Positions 44,432-53,640 of a DNA stretch of 64,000 nucleotides are shown piece by piece. The stretch's first letter is position 1, and each line of letters begins with the position of its first letter. The notes under the pieces are model-generated. The model saw only the letters and a program-made list of their open reading frames with translations, searched no databases and was not told the origin of the DNA. Source of the DNA: Nitrospira sp. Lineage in GTDB: Bacteria > Nitrospirota > Nitrospiria > Nitrospirales > Nitrospiraceae. The position numbers were made by a program, and so were the translations under genes. The stretch covers positions 3,373,237-3,437,236 of the forward strand of contig CP126123.1 in assembly GCA_030123605.1 (NCBI GenBank). The letters run 5' to 3'.

Positions 44432-44761
44432 ATGGCGGATCAGCAGGAGGGCTGTTCGGGAGCGGGCGTGACGTTGGCGTTCTTGAGCGGAGCCATGCTC
44501 GGAGCGATCGCGGCGATATTGTATGCGCCCAAATCGGGGGAAGAGACTCGCACGGCGTTGCGAGGATACGCGCGTCGAACGGAAGAGGAGGTGTTGGAAA
44601 AGGCGAAAGACATCCGCAAGGACCTGTCCCACACTCTCGATGAGGCCAGGCGTTTTGTGAAGGAGGCGGAAGTCACCATCGCGGCGGCGGTGGCGGCTGG
44701 AAAGGAAGCGTTCAAGAAGGAAAGGCTGGAGAGGGAAAACAAAGGAGAGCGGCATGGCTGA
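44432..44761 (+). CDS. YtxH-domain stress protein
   Basis: 109 residues. One hydrophobic helix with the YtxH motif (LSGAMLGAIAAILYAPKSGE, then TRTALRGYA) is followed by a long amphipathic helical tail. YtxH proteins are general stress proteins of unknown biochemical role, anchored in the inner membrane. It overlaps the hemerythrin gene by eight bases. Confidence 0.85.
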   Translation: MADQQEGCSGAGVTLAFLSGAMLGAIAAILYAPKSGEETRTALRGYARRTEEEVLEKAKDIRKDLSHTLDEARRFVKEAEVTIAAAVAAGKEAFKKERLERENKGERHG

Positions 44762-45233
44762 AGCGAAGATCAGCGTCACGTTTGAACAGGACCACGACCG
44801 GCTCGATCACCTGTTCCAGACCTTCCAGGAACAGAAGCGAAAGGATTTCGCCAGGGCCAAGGAAGCATTCGTCGCATTCAAGTTCGGGCTGCAGCGCCAT
44901 ATCGTGTGGGAGGAAGACCTTCTGTTCCCAAAATGGGAGGAGAACTCCGGCATGGCAGAAGGGGGCCCGACGCAGGTCATGCGTACGGAACACCGGCTGA
45001 TCGGCGACTGCCTGGAGGCCATCCATCAGAAAGTCCATGAGCAGAATCCCGATAGTGATCGAGAGGAGCAGCGCCTGTTGGAATTGCTGAAGTCGCACAA
45101 CATGAAGGAAGAACGGATTCTCTACCCGTCGATGGATCAGGTGATCAGCGAGGAGGAGCGTGCCGCGATCTATCAAACCATGAAGGACATTCCCGAAGAA
45201 CGATATCGAGTCTGTTGCGGAAGTGAAGGGTAG
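44754..45233 (+). CDS. Hemerythrin HHE-domain protein
   Basis: 159 residues. Iron ligands of the four-helix bundle can be picked out: His14 (QDHDRLDHL), His49 and Glu53 (QRHIVWEED), His80 (TEHRLIGD), His115 and Glu119 (SHNMKEERILYP). It binds a diiron centre and could sense or carry O2, or repair iron centres under nitrosative stress. It is translated with the YtxH gene. Two Cys near the end (RVCCGSEG) are unusual and may be a redox tag. Confidence 0.9.
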   Translation: MAEAKISVTFEQDHDRLDHLFQTFQEQKRKDFARAKEAFVAFKFGLQRHIVWEEDLLFPKWEENSGMAEGGPTQVMRTEHRLIGDCLEAIHQKVHEQNPDSDREEQRLLELLKSHNMKEERILYPSMDQVISEEERAAIYQTMKDIPEERYRVCCGSEG

Positions 45234-45314
45234 CAGGACCCTTGTCTTGACGTTGAACGGAGCCTTCTCGACCGAGAATCAGCCTAGAGGGTAATCACGA
45301 GCACGTCGGGGCGA

Positions 45315-45881
45315 TCAGCGTTGCGGTACGTCCGGTCGAGGGTCTGGGATAAAACCCTGGCGGTTCGGCATGACGATGCCGGGCAACGATCGGGCATTGA
45401 GCACGAGGTCCTCGGCAATGATGCCGTTCTGATAGAGCAACCAGGCCACGATTGAGTAGATCTCGTCCGACGAGAGGCTTTGTGGAGCGGGAAACGGCAT
45501 GGCGCGATGCACGTAATCATACAGCGTCGTGGCATAGGGCCAGTAACTGCCGATGGTTTTGATCGGTTGTTGACTCGCCAACGTGCCGGCGCCGCCGACC
45601 AAGCGGTCCATCGGGCCTTCCTGCCCGGTTGCGCCGTGACACGTCGCGCAACGTGCGGCAAAGATAGTCGCTCCCTGCTTGGCGGTCCCTTGGCCGGCAG
45701 GTAATCCCTCGCCGGTCGGCGCCACATCGATGTTCCATGCCTGGATCTCCTGGTCGGTGGCGGGCCGTCCCAATCCATAGCCGTGCGCCCGTTCCTGCTG
45801 GTCTGTCGCGCTGCCGGCCCACAGCACCCCTGCGGTCAGAGCGGTGATGAGCCCCACCATGAGGATGTTACGCATGGACAT
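45315..45881 (-). CDS. soxD: SoxD-like monoheme cytochrome c
   Basis: 188 residues (start at 45881; ATG 45875 is equally good). A signal peptide is followed by YGLGRPATDQEIQAWNIDVA, typical of the SoxD N-terminal region, then the heme motif CATCH. The second heme domain of classical SoxD is missing, so this is a short form. It overlaps the SoxC-like gene by 14 bases and should accept its electrons. Confidence 0.83.
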   Translation of the reverse strand: MSMRNILMVGLITALTAGVLWAGSATDQQERAHGYGLGRPATDQEIQAWNIDVAPTGEGLPAGQGTAKQGATIFAARCATCHGATGQEGPMDRLVGGAGTLASQQPIKTIGSYWPYATTLYDYVHRAMPFPAPQSLSSDEIYSIVAWLLYQNGIIAEDLVLNARSLPGIVMPNRQGFIPDPRPDVPQR

Positions 45882-47142
45882 TGCTCACCTGCCCGTCTGC
45901 GGCAATGTGCCAGCTCTGGATCGCATTGTAGTGATAGACGGAGTTTACTCCACGCACCGCCACCAATGTCGCGCGGTCCGGCTGCCGGTAGCCTGTGTCG
46001 TCCAGGCAGCGGCTCTGCAGAATCACGTCTTCTCCGTTCCACCGCCAGGGCAAGTGAAACCTGGTATGGCACTTGGGCAGGATCGGCTCTTGTAAGGCCG
46101 CTTGCTGCCAGGATCGCCCTCCGTCCGTGCTCACCTCGACCGCTGTGATGCGACCCCGGCCGCTCCAGGCCAAGCCGCGAATCTCTACGAATCCTGGCTG
46201 GAGGCGTTGTCCACCCGACGGAGACGTGATGACCGATTTCGCGTCCATGACCATGGTGAATTGGCGGGCCGTGCCGTCCGGCATCAGATCCGTGTATTGC
46301 GACGTTTCTTCGCGGGTCATGAAGGGAGCCTTGCCGAGCTTCAGTCGCCGCAGCCATTTGATGCAGGTGTTGCCTTCCCAACCGGGGATGAGCAGACGGA
46401 GCGGATAACCCTGTTCCGGGCGGAGCGGTTCGCCGTTTTGGGCGTAGCAGAGGATGGCCTCCTCCAGAATGGACGCCAGCGGAAGACTGCGCGTCATGGC
46501 CGCCGCATCGCTGCCTTCGGCCAACATCCAGGAGGCTTCAGGATGCACCACGACTTCTTGCAAGACGGTCTTCAAGGCCACGCCGGTCCATTCACTCGTG
46601 CTCGTCAGGCCATGGGTATCCTGCGCGGTCTTGCCGGTCGGTTTTTTCCATTCGATCGCCGAATTGCCCGAACATTCGATGAAGGTCAGCCGCGAGACGG
46701 CGGGAAACCGCTTCAAGTCATCGAGGGTGAAGGTCCAGGGCTGGTCCACCATGCCGTGAACGAGCAGCCGGTGATGCGCCGGTTGAATGGTCGGTACACC
46801 GTTGTGATGCCGTTCGAAGTGCAATGAGGATGGAGTCAGGATTCCGTGCGAGTCTTGCAGAGGAGTCAACGAAGCCCACCAGGAACGCGGGATACGGATG
46901 GCCTTCTCGAAGGCCGATCGTTGTCCGTACGCAGTCGGCGCCGTACCCGGCACCAGCGTGGGGTCTTCCGGTGAACCCTCCGTCGCCGCTTCCGCAGACG
47001 GCCTCATCGGTCCCATGAGCATCGCGCCCACCAGGCCGGCCGTTCCAGCCAAAAGGCTCCTGCGATTCAGAAGGGATTCCTTTTCAGCTTCGGGCTGGAT
47101 GCCCTCATCCGCTGATCCGTCATCCTGAAGGCGCTTCGTCAT
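45868..47142 (-). CDS. soxC: SoxC-like sulfane dehydrogenase molybdenum subunit
   Basis: 424 residues from ATG 47142 (ribosome site AGAGGAGAACTCC); the frame is open further but without homology. A Tat-type signal (LNRRSLLAGTAGLVGA) is followed by a sulfite-oxidase fold with Moco ligand Cys157 (FIECSGNSAIEW). The motif IPGWEGNTCIKWLRRLK is characteristic of SoxC. With SoxD it oxidises the sulfane sulfur bound to SoxY. No soxYZ, soxAX or soxB is in the window, so the substrate carrier is unclear. It is the second sulfite-oxidase-family enzyme here, besides the gene at 27528. Confidence 0.88.
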   Translation of the reverse strand: MTKRLQDDGSADEGIQPEAEKESLLNRRSLLAGTAGLVGAMLMGPMRPSAEAATEGSPEDPTLVPGTAPTAYGQRSAFEKAIRIPRSWWASLTPLQDSHGILTPSSLHFERHHNGVPTIQPAHHRLLVHGMVDQPWTFTLDDLKRFPAVSRLTFIECSGNSAIEWKKPTGKTAQDTHGLTSTSEWTGVALKTVLQEVVVHPEASWMLAEGSDAAAMTRSLPLASILEEAILCYAQNGEPLRPEQGYPLRLLIPGWEGNTCIKWLRRLKLGKAPFMTREETSQYTDLMPDGTARQFTMVMDAKSVITSPSGGQRLQPGFVEIRGLAWSGRGRITAVEVSTDGGRSWQQAALQEPILPKCHTRFHLPWRWNGEDVILQSRCLDDTGYRQPDRATLVAVRGVNSVYHYNAIQSWHIAADGQVSNVHA

Positions 47143-47333
47143 GGAGTTCTCCTCTATGGGTGGCGGCGATGGCACGCAGCCATGTGAGTCACCGCGTGCC
47201 TGAGCGGAGAGGGTTCGACTCACTCTAAAGGGTTGCCGAAGTGGTTTCAAGGTCGAAGGTGACACATTGTGCCGTGATCTGAGCGGAGGATCTGAGGGGT
47301 ATGGATGAAAGGGTGAGGCGGAAGGCGGAGCTG

Positions 47334-48074
47334 TTATGAAGCGAGGCGTTGCTGGGGCGGCGCGTCGTTCGGAGAGGGGGCTGCTTGCGCCTGCAGCACC
47401 GCTTCCAAGTCCTGCAGTGCTTTCAACAGAGCCGGGAGTTGCCCGCGAGTCAGCGACTTGGCCTCGACCAATTTCGAATGCAGCTTGGTGAATTTATCGG
47501 CGCCCATCAGGGTTGCGCTTTCCGCCAGCTCATTGAGCAATTGACTGAGCTGTGGGGAAATCGGTTCGGGTGACTCCGATTGTTCCAGCACGACCGGCGG
47601 TATTGCGGCACTGACTTGGGCCGCTAACATGCCGGCCAAGTCGTCATACTCATCCGACCCGATTTGCAGGGTGTCCATGATGTGTGTTTTGCCACGGAGT
47701 ACGAGGGGCTGGTCGCGCAGGACCTGCTCGACCCGTTCGAGCAACTGGCTCTTCTCCACCGGTTTCACCAGGAAACCCTCGCAGTCCAGACCCCTCGCCG
47801 CCCTGACGGTGGTGATATCGCAATGCGCGGAAAGAATAATGGTCGGGATGTCCCGAAGGGCGGGCAGTGCCCTGATCTTCTCGATCAATTCCAGTCCATT
47901 CATCTCGGGCATCAGGAAATCCGTAATGATGAGTTGAACGTTCTTGACGGTGGAAAGGCTCGCCAGGGCTTCCTTCCCATTCTTGACGACGACGGTCTGG
48001 TACCCGGCCTTTTCGAGCAGACACTCGACGAGTTTCGCGCTCACGACATTGTCTTCCACGATCAGAATGGGCAT
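47334..48074 (-). CDS. Response regulator with helical C-terminal domain
   Basis: 246 residues. Receiver 1-120 has the phospho-acceptor Asp in LIITDFLMPEMNG and the conserved Lys in FLVKPVEKS. The C-terminal half (about 135-230) is helical with no DNA-binding or enzymatic motif; it may be a dimerisation or HPt-like module. No kinase gene is adjacent. Single-domain-like regulators of this type often act by protein contact. Confidence 0.82.
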   Translation of the reverse strand: MPILIVEDNVVSAKLVECLLEKAGYQTVVVKNGKEALASLSTVKNVQLIITDFLMPEMNGLELIEKIRALPALRDIPTIILSAHCDITTVRAARGLDCEGFLVKPVEKSQLLERVEQVLRDQPLVLRGKTHIMDTLQIGSDEYDDLAGMLAAQVSAAIPPVVLEQSESPEPISPQLSQLLNELAESATLMGADKFTKLHSKLVEAKSLTRGQLPALLKALQDLEAVLQAQAAPSPNDAPPQQRLAS

Positions 48075-48413
48075 GAAGATTGTTCCTTACGACAGGTTCC
48101 ACGCAGGGCAAGACAACGACTCGATACACCCCTGCGGGATTCTTGTCGGACGATGTATGAGAAAACTTGAGATGTCGATGGTCGCACTTTTTCGGAACGA
48201 AGACTGTTCGGCCCTGGCCGATGACGGCCGAGGCAGAGTGGTAAGGAAACCGTGCGTGTAGTCGGATGCATTCACAGCCGGACGCAAGGCTGGCTGGTGA
48301 ACTCCATTCGGCGAGGTTTGGAACCTTTTCCCTTTTGAGCCGGACGACTCGTCAGACAACTCATTCCCGACCTTTCCTAACCTCCAGGACTTGGAACACT
48401 ACCCGCCACCCTG
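48075..48413. other. Intergenic region with vestiges of a gene end
   Basis: About 340 bases. Its right end continues directly into the 69-bp repeat at 48414. On the minus strand the repeat reads on as DARIRVAG and a stop at about 48400, so this edge looks like the last codons of an acyl-CoA synthetase-like gene. The rest has no recognisable feature. Confidence 0.5.
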
Positions 48414-48482
48414 ATCCTCGCATCCACGATCGTGCAACCCTGCCCAGGCGGCATGGCGAAAATGGGGTTCAGATCCAGTTCC
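48414..48482 (-). repeat. 69-bp direct repeat, copy 1 (gene-end duplicate)
   Basis: Identical at every base to 49443-49511. It encodes the last residues of the Pat-like protein (ELDLNPIFAMPPGQGCTIVD) in the same strand and frame sense. Copy 1 continues to DARIRVAG-stop, so both copies end as plausible C-termini. The methyltransferase gene lies between the copies. Confidence 0.85.
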
Positions 48483-48526
48483 GCTACCGATGCTTCATAT
48501 GGGAAGTATCGATGTGTCCGGGGCAG

Positions 48527-49402
48527 TTAGTCCTGCCAGCACCATTTGCCATCGATGTCAAGGATGGGGTGATGATGCACATGATCGACCGTGCCGTATG
48601 ACGGGTGGTCGAAGAGATGGGCGATCTGCAGCATCTCGATCCAACGATCGTGGGAGAACTCCTGCGGCACAAACCACTTTAGCCCGTAAATAGGAGAGAG
48701 CTTCCGCATTGTATGTTCGGCATTGAACTCGTGAATCGCCAACCGCTCACCGGTGAAATCGTTGTAACCATATCCCATAATATCGTCGAAATAGCAGAAC
48801 ACGCGCGGCAGCAGCTTTCCCGGATCTGCATCGAGCAGGGTGAGAGCCTGTTTCGCGGCGCTATACAAATCGACATCGATGGAGATGAATGCGACCGGTG
48901 CAAAGTCCGTCCGGAGAAATTCCGGGACGGTCCGTTCGATGAGGCCTAACTTCAGTTGCGCCCGCTTCAATCGGCTGCGCAAAACCGCTTCGTCCATCGA
49001 GAAATCTCCCTCTTCCCACATATAGGGCACGTCCCGATAGTCTTGTGGTTTCGGGAGCCCTTTGCCCGTATCGAAACCGTAGACGTCGATGCCGACGTCA
49101 GTCTTTTGTTCTACGAGGTCAGCAATCCGTTCCAGACTGACCAGGCCCGCACCACCAGCGACGCCGAACTCGAATACCGATACGCGGCGATGGCCCAGGA
49201 TTTTGGCGAGGGCAGCGCCCTGCAGGACACCCCAGGCATAAGCACGGTGGCGGCCCCCGACGGGATCGGTGAGAATGTGGCGGAAGGCCTGCCCGATCCA
49301 TTCGTAGGAATTATCGAACGGAACCGGTTGTTCCGGTTGGATCGGTTCTTCTGTGAGCCAACGCTTTGCTCCCATCAGCAGACGTTTCACCACTCTTTTC
49401 AT
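48527..49402 (-). CDS. TylF-like class I methyltransferase
   Basis: 291 residues. The SAM-binding motif is VSVFEFGVAGGAGLVSL (motif I) and the later VAFISIDVDLYSAAKQAL matches the TylF/macrocin O-methyltransferase family, with Asp residues that bind a metal. Start follows GAAGGAGTACCCTCG. It sits between two perfect 69-bp repeats, which suggests it entered by duplication or recombination at the end of the Pat-like gene. The substrate, perhaps a sugar or polyketide-like molecule, is not known. Confidence 0.75.
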   Translation of the reverse strand: MKRVVKRLLMGAKRWLTEEPIQPEQPVPFDNSYEWIGQAFRHILTDPVGGRHRAYAWGVLQGAALAKILGHRRVSVFEFGVAGGAGLVSLERIADLVEQKTDVGIDVYGFDTGKGLPKPQDYRDVPYMWEEGDFSMDEAVLRSRLKRAQLKLGLIERTVPEFLRTDFAPVAFISIDVDLYSAAKQALTLLDADPGKLLPRVFCYFDDIMGYGYNDFTGERLAIHEFNAEHTMRKLSPIYGLKWFVPQEFSHDRWIEMLQIAHLFDHPSYGTVDHVHHHPILDIDGKWCWQD

Positions 49403-49417
49403 CGAGGGTACTCCTTC

Positions 49418-52156
49418 TCACGCACGAAGGGTTTTGACTCGAATCCTCGCATCCACGATCGTGCAACCCTGCCCAGGCGGCATGGCGAAAATGGGGTTCA
49501 GATCCAGTTCCACGATCTCGGGGATTTCTTCGACCAGTCGCGAGAGCCTGAGCAGGAGTTCTTGGATCGCAGCGACATCCGCCGGCGGATGGCCGCGATA
49601 GCCCTGCAGCAACCGGTAACCCTTGATGCTACGAATGAGGTCGGCGGCATCCAATTCCGTCAACGGTGTGATACGGAAGCGCACGTCGCCCAGGATCTCG
49701 ACGTGAATCCCGCCGAGGCCGAAGCCGATCAAGGGGCCGAACGACGGATCCTGGACCATGCCGGCCATGACTTCGACGCCGCCGGTCACCATCGGCTGGA
49801 CCAACACCCCTTCCATCGCCTCAAGGTTTCTGTCTTGAGCCAGCTGCGCCGCGATCTTGTCGTAGGCAGCACGTACCGCAGCTTCAGTGGCCAGGTTCAA
49901 TTGCACGCCTCCGATCTCGGTCTTATGAACGAGCGTATGGGAGGCCAACTTGACGGCGACCGGAAATCCGATCTGCGCGGCGATCGCGGCGGCTTCCTCG
50001 GCGGTCGTGGCAACTCCTCCCGGCGGTAGCGGAATCGAGATCGCGTTCAAGCAGGCGCGTGTTTCGGTGACCGTCAGCCAACCCTCTCCCCGCTTGGCGA
50101 GGGCCTCTCGGCAGATCGTTCTGATCGTTGGAAGGTCCAGGTCGTCGAAATCAGGGACCATGCCGGCGGGACGGTCTCGCCACTGCACATATCCGGCGAT
50201 TTTCCCCAGGACGCGCGCTGGCAGCTCAGGCAGCGCGAAGGTGGGAATGGTTTCGTTCGACAGCGCAAACCTCCGCTCGCGATCCGTTTCCACCATCCAT
50301 GCGATGGAGACCGGCTTCTTCGCCCGGGCGGTGCCCCTCGCCGCTGCGATGCCTTTGCGTATGCCTTCGGCGATGGGGTCCACGTCCTGGGCGGTCACGG
50401 CGATGTAGAGGATGATAAGGGCGTCAATGTCGTCGGTGGTCAGCAGGGTGGCGATGGCCTGTTCGTATTGCTCCGGGGTGGCCGAGGCGATCAGGTCAAC
50501 CGGATTGCGCAGGGCTGCGGTCGGAGGCAGGAATGACGCGAGCTGCGTCGTCGTGAGTTGTGAGAGTTCCGGCACTTCGAGTCCGCTCGCTTCGCAGGCG
50601 TCGGTGCAGAGGATGGCGGGGCCTCCCGCGTTGGTTACGATGCCGACCCGCTTTCCGTTCGGCAACGGTTGCTCCGCCAGACCTGCCGCCAGTGCGAACA
50701 TGTCTTCCAACGTGTCGGCTCGCAGGATGCCGGTCTGTTGAAAGAGCGCCTCCACCGCCACGTCGTTGGCGGCCAGGGCCGCCGTATGGGAGCCGGCGGC
50801 GCGCTTGCCGGAAGCGGTGCGGCCTGCTTTCAACGCGACGATCGGTTTTTCGCGGCCGACGCGTCTGGCGATCCGCGCAAACCGTCGGGGGTTGCCGAAC
50901 GACTCCACATACAACAGGATGAGTTTCGTGACGGGATCGTTCTCCCAATATTGCAGCAGGTCGTTGACCGACACGTCCGCCTTGTTGCCGACGCTGACGA
51001 AGGTCGAGATGCCGAGCTGCAGCCGCTCCGACGCGGCCAACAGGGCCAGCCCCAACGCGCCGCTCTGTGAGGACATGGCGATGGTGCCGGGCAGGGGAAA
51101 GGTGGAGGTGAAGGTGGCGTTGAGCCGCACGGCCGGATCGGTATTCAGGATGCCGAAGCAGTTGGGGCCGACCATGCGCATGCCCTGCTGCCGGACCCTC
51201 TCCAGCAGTTTCGCCTGCAGTCGGCGTCCGTCTTCTCCCACTTCCGCGAATCCCGCGGTGATGACGACGAGGGCGCGGACGCCGGTTTCGGCGCAGTCGT
51301 CCACCACGGACAGGACGATCTCTTTGGGAACGGCGATGACGGCCAAATCGACCGGCTCCGGCAGGGCGCGAAGGGAAGGGTAGGCCGTGACGCCCGCGAT
51401 GGCGGAGGCATGCGGATTGATCGCGTAACAGCGGCCCTGAAACCGGTTGCTACGGAGCGCGTCGAGCAATCGGTAGCCGATACTCTGCTCGTTGCGTGAG
51501 GCGCCGATGACGGCCACTGCCTGCGGATGGAAGAGGGGGGTGAGGGATGCCGTGGTCGCGATCCGTTCACGCCACTCTGATTGCCGCACGCTGCGGTCGG
51601 TCGGAGTCAATGACAACTCCACTTCCATGTCGCCGCCGTCGAGCCGTTCTTCCATGGTAAAGCCGGATGTCGCAAAGACCTCGCGCATGGCCAGGTTGTC
51701 GGCGTGGGTGACGGCCCAGAGTTTTGTAAAGCCGTGGCGGATCGCCAAGAGCGCCAGACGCTCCAAGAGAATGGTGCCCAGCCCATGTCCATGGAGTCGA
51801 TCATCGACGGCCAAGGCCACTTCGGCCTGGTGTCGGTTCTTCGCATGGTAGGAGCCGGAGGCGATCACGTGCAGCGCTCCCTCCTGCCGGCGCAGGGCCA
51901 GCACGGTCAAACTGCGTCGCGGATCGGAACCATCACAGAGCGAGCGGATCACCTCGGCGGAAGGGGCCGTTTCGGAAAAAAACCGGTGGCGTTTGGCCGC
52001 TGGTGAGAGGCGGTCCACGAAGCGCTGCAACTCCTCGGCATCACTCGGCCGGGCGATGCGCAGGAGCGCGGTCGTCCCGTCGCTCAAGACCGCACGGCTC
52101 GAGTCGGGACCGTCGTCCTCCGAGAGGGGCATGAGGAGCGGTCGAATACGTAGCAT
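49418..52156 (-). CDS. GNAT acetyltransferase fused to ADP-forming acyl-CoA synthetase (Pat/AcdAB-like)
   Basis: 912 residues. An N-terminal GNAT domain (about 20-195; VDDRLHGHGLGTILLERLAL holds the acetyl-CoA pyrophosphate loop). Then the CoA-binding domain (about 220-315; AVIGASRNEQSIGYRLLDAL), the ligase domains and the ATP-grasp domain (about 690-900). The phospho-His loop appears as AAGSHTAALAAND. In PatZ the GNAT domain is at the C-terminus; here it is first. The catalytic Lys and ATP-grasp residues seem complete, so it may retain synthetase activity or acetylate proteins. Confidence 0.87.
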   Translation of the reverse strand: MLRIRPLLMPLSEDDGPDSSRAVLSDGTTALLRIARPSDAEELQRFVDRLSPAAKRHRFFSETAPSAEVIRSLCDGSDPRRSLTVLALRRQEGALHVIASGSYHAKNRHQAEVALAVDDRLHGHGLGTILLERLALLAIRHGFTKLWAVTHADNLAMREVFATSGFTMEERLDGGDMEVELSLTPTDRSVRQSEWRERIATTASLTPLFHPQAVAVIGASRNEQSIGYRLLDALRSNRFQGRCYAINPHASAIAGVTAYPSLRALPEPVDLAVIAVPKEIVLSVVDDCAETGVRALVVITAGFAEVGEDGRRLQAKLLERVRQQGMRMVGPNCFGILNTDPAVRLNATFTSTFPLPGTIAMSSQSGALGLALLAASERLQLGISTFVSVGNKADVSVNDLLQYWENDPVTKLILLYVESFGNPRRFARIARRVGREKPIVALKAGRTASGKRAAGSHTAALAANDVAVEALFQQTGILRADTLEDMFALAAGLAEQPLPNGKRVGIVTNAGGPAILCTDACEASGLEVPELSQLTTTQLASFLPPTAALRNPVDLIASATPEQYEQAIATLLTTDDIDALIILYIAVTAQDVDPIAEGIRKGIAAARGTARAKKPVSIAWMVETDRERRFALSNETIPTFALPELPARVLGKIAGYVQWRDRPAGMVPDFDDLDLPTIRTICREALAKRGEGWLTVTETRACLNAISIPLPPGGVATTAEEAAAIAAQIGFPVAVKLASHTLVHKTEIGGVQLNLATEAAVRAAYDKIAAQLAQDRNLEAMEGVLVQPMVTGGVEVMAGMVQDPSFGPLIGFGLGGIHVEILGDVRFRITPLTELDAADLIRSIKGYRLLQGYRGHPPADVAAIQELLLRLSRLVEEIPEIVELDLNPIFAMPPGQGCTIVDARIRVKTLRA
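49443..49511 (-). repeat. 69-bp direct repeat, copy 2 (inside the Pat-like gene end)
   Basis: Covers the final codons of the Pat-like gene on the minus strand. It is identical to 48414-48482. Here it is followed by DARIRVKTLRA-stop, whereas copy 1 is followed by DARIRVAG-stop. Confidence 0.85.
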
Positions 52157-52371
52157 CGGCTTACCTTGCGATCAACCTCGACTTCACGAGAAGCAGCGCA
52201 CCGCGTTCGATCACGACGTACCGCCGATCAGTTTCAACCAACGGCCCTCGCGCTCGCCCAGTTTGCGACACACAGATAGACGATCTCTTCCTCTGCGTCC
52301 ATCACAGAATGAGCAGCAGACCTGCCCGGAAGATGCTTCGACGCATCATCGACGGGCCGCGCCGCTCGACG

Positions 52372-52734
52372 CTAACTGATGAACTCCGGCGGCGCCGTCG
52401 TCCGGATATAGGACAGCACATCCAGCATCTGTTGGTCCGTCAGTTCTCCCCGGTATCCGTGCATGGGGCTGAACAGGGCCCCGTTCGCGATGGTAATCAA
52501 CAGTTCCCAATCGGTCTTGGCTCGCGAGACAACAGACTGAAAATTGGCCGGCCTCACGATCAGGTACTGCCCGTCGGGCCCTTCGCCGTCCAGCTTCTCT
52601 CCATGGCAACGCAGACAGTGCTTCTCGTAGATGGCCTGACCCTCCCGCGGGTTGCCGCGGTTGGTCTGTCCGGCGGCCCAGGAACTCGCGAAGACGACGA
52701 GACCGACGGCGCAGAGGATGCTGAAGGTTTTCAT
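52372..52734 (-). CDS. Small monoheme cytochrome c
   Basis: 120 residues with a signal peptide (about 1-21). The heme motif is CLRCH in YEKHCLRCHGEKLDGEGP. A likely Met ligand is in SPMHGYRGEL. It is a class I periplasmic cytochrome. Start follows AAAGGAGTCCCGCGT. It lies between the Pat-like and USP genes with no obvious partner enzyme. Confidence 0.87.
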   Translation of the reverse strand: MKTFSILCAVGLVVFASSWAAGQTNRGNPREGQAIYEKHCLRCHGEKLDGEGPDGQYLIVRPANFQSVVSRAKTDWELLITIANGALFSPMHGYRGELTDQQMLDVLSYIRTTAPPEFIS

Positions 52735-52782
52735 ACGCGGGACTCCTTTATGGTTCGACAGAGGATGTGGGGCTTCGTTGAC

Positions 52783-53640
52783 TTACCGTACGATCAGGAC
52801 CGGACAGGAGACACGGTGCAAGAGCGCGTGGGAGATGCTGCCCAGGAGAAATCGTTCCAGCCCCTTACGGCCGTGAGAACCGATGACCAACAGATCTGCC
52901 GATAGGGCGCGTTCGGTCAGGATGTCGGTCGGATTTCCCACCCCAACCTGCGTACCGACCGTATAGCGATGATCCATCACCGCCGCGGCCAGCCTCTTCA
53001 CCAAATCCTCGGCGGAACGAACGGCGATATCGGTCCAGTCTTGCAGCGGGAACAGGTTGAACGGATCGGTGGAGGGGATCGGACGTACTACGCTGACGAT
53101 GGTGAGGTCGGCCTGATTTTTGAACGGATGGGCGAGGAGCCAGGCCTTGATCCGGTCTCCGTCTTCATGCCCTTCGACGGCCACCACGACCCGCTTGACC
53201 GGGCCGCTGCGATCCTTGACGATCAGCGTGGAGCAAGCGGCATGTAAGGCGACACGATGGGAGACGCTGCCCAGCACGAGTTCTCCGACGCGGCCCCGTC
53301 CGCGGGCTCCGATCACGATCAATTCCGTTCCCGCTTCCCGAGCCCTGTCCAGAATCAGCGAGGCCGGTTTGGCGAACTCGCAGACGCGGGTGATCGAGAG
53401 GCCTTCGGACGGCAACATGGAGGTGGTGTGATCCAACAATTGTCGGCCCGCCTTTTCCATCGCCTGCCGGAAGTCGTCATACCCTTGCACGTTGCTCACC
53501 TCCACGACGAGCGGATATTGAAACATGCCCAGGTCGATAGCGTGGACGAGCGTGACCTCCCGCAGGTCATACAGAGCGGACACTTCGCGAACCGCCGCGA
53601 ACGCCTGTTCCGACCAGTCGAGTGCAATCAGGACGCGCAT
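52783..53640 (-). CDS. Tandem universal stress protein
   Basis: 285 residues from ATG 53640 (ribosome site AAAGGAGTCTC); the longer frame lacks homology. Domain 1 has GARGRGRVGELVLGSVSHRV. Domain 2 has GSHGRKGLERFLLGSISHAL. Both UspA ATP-loop patterns are intact. It is the fourth tandem USP gene in the window. Confidence 0.92.
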   Translation of the reverse strand: MRVLIALDWSEQAFAAVREVSALYDLREVTLVHAIDLGMFQYPLVVEVSNVQGYDDFRQAMEKAGRQLLDHTTSMLPSEGLSITRVCEFAKPASLILDRAREAGTELIVIGARGRGRVGELVLGSVSHRVALHAACSTLIVKDRSGPVKRVVVAVEGHEDGDRIKAWLLAHPFKNQADLTIVSVVRPIPSTDPFNLFPLQDWTDIAVRSAEDLVKRLAAAVMDHRYTVGTQVGVGNPTDILTERALSADLLVIGSHGRKGLERFLLGSISHALLHRVSCPVLIVR

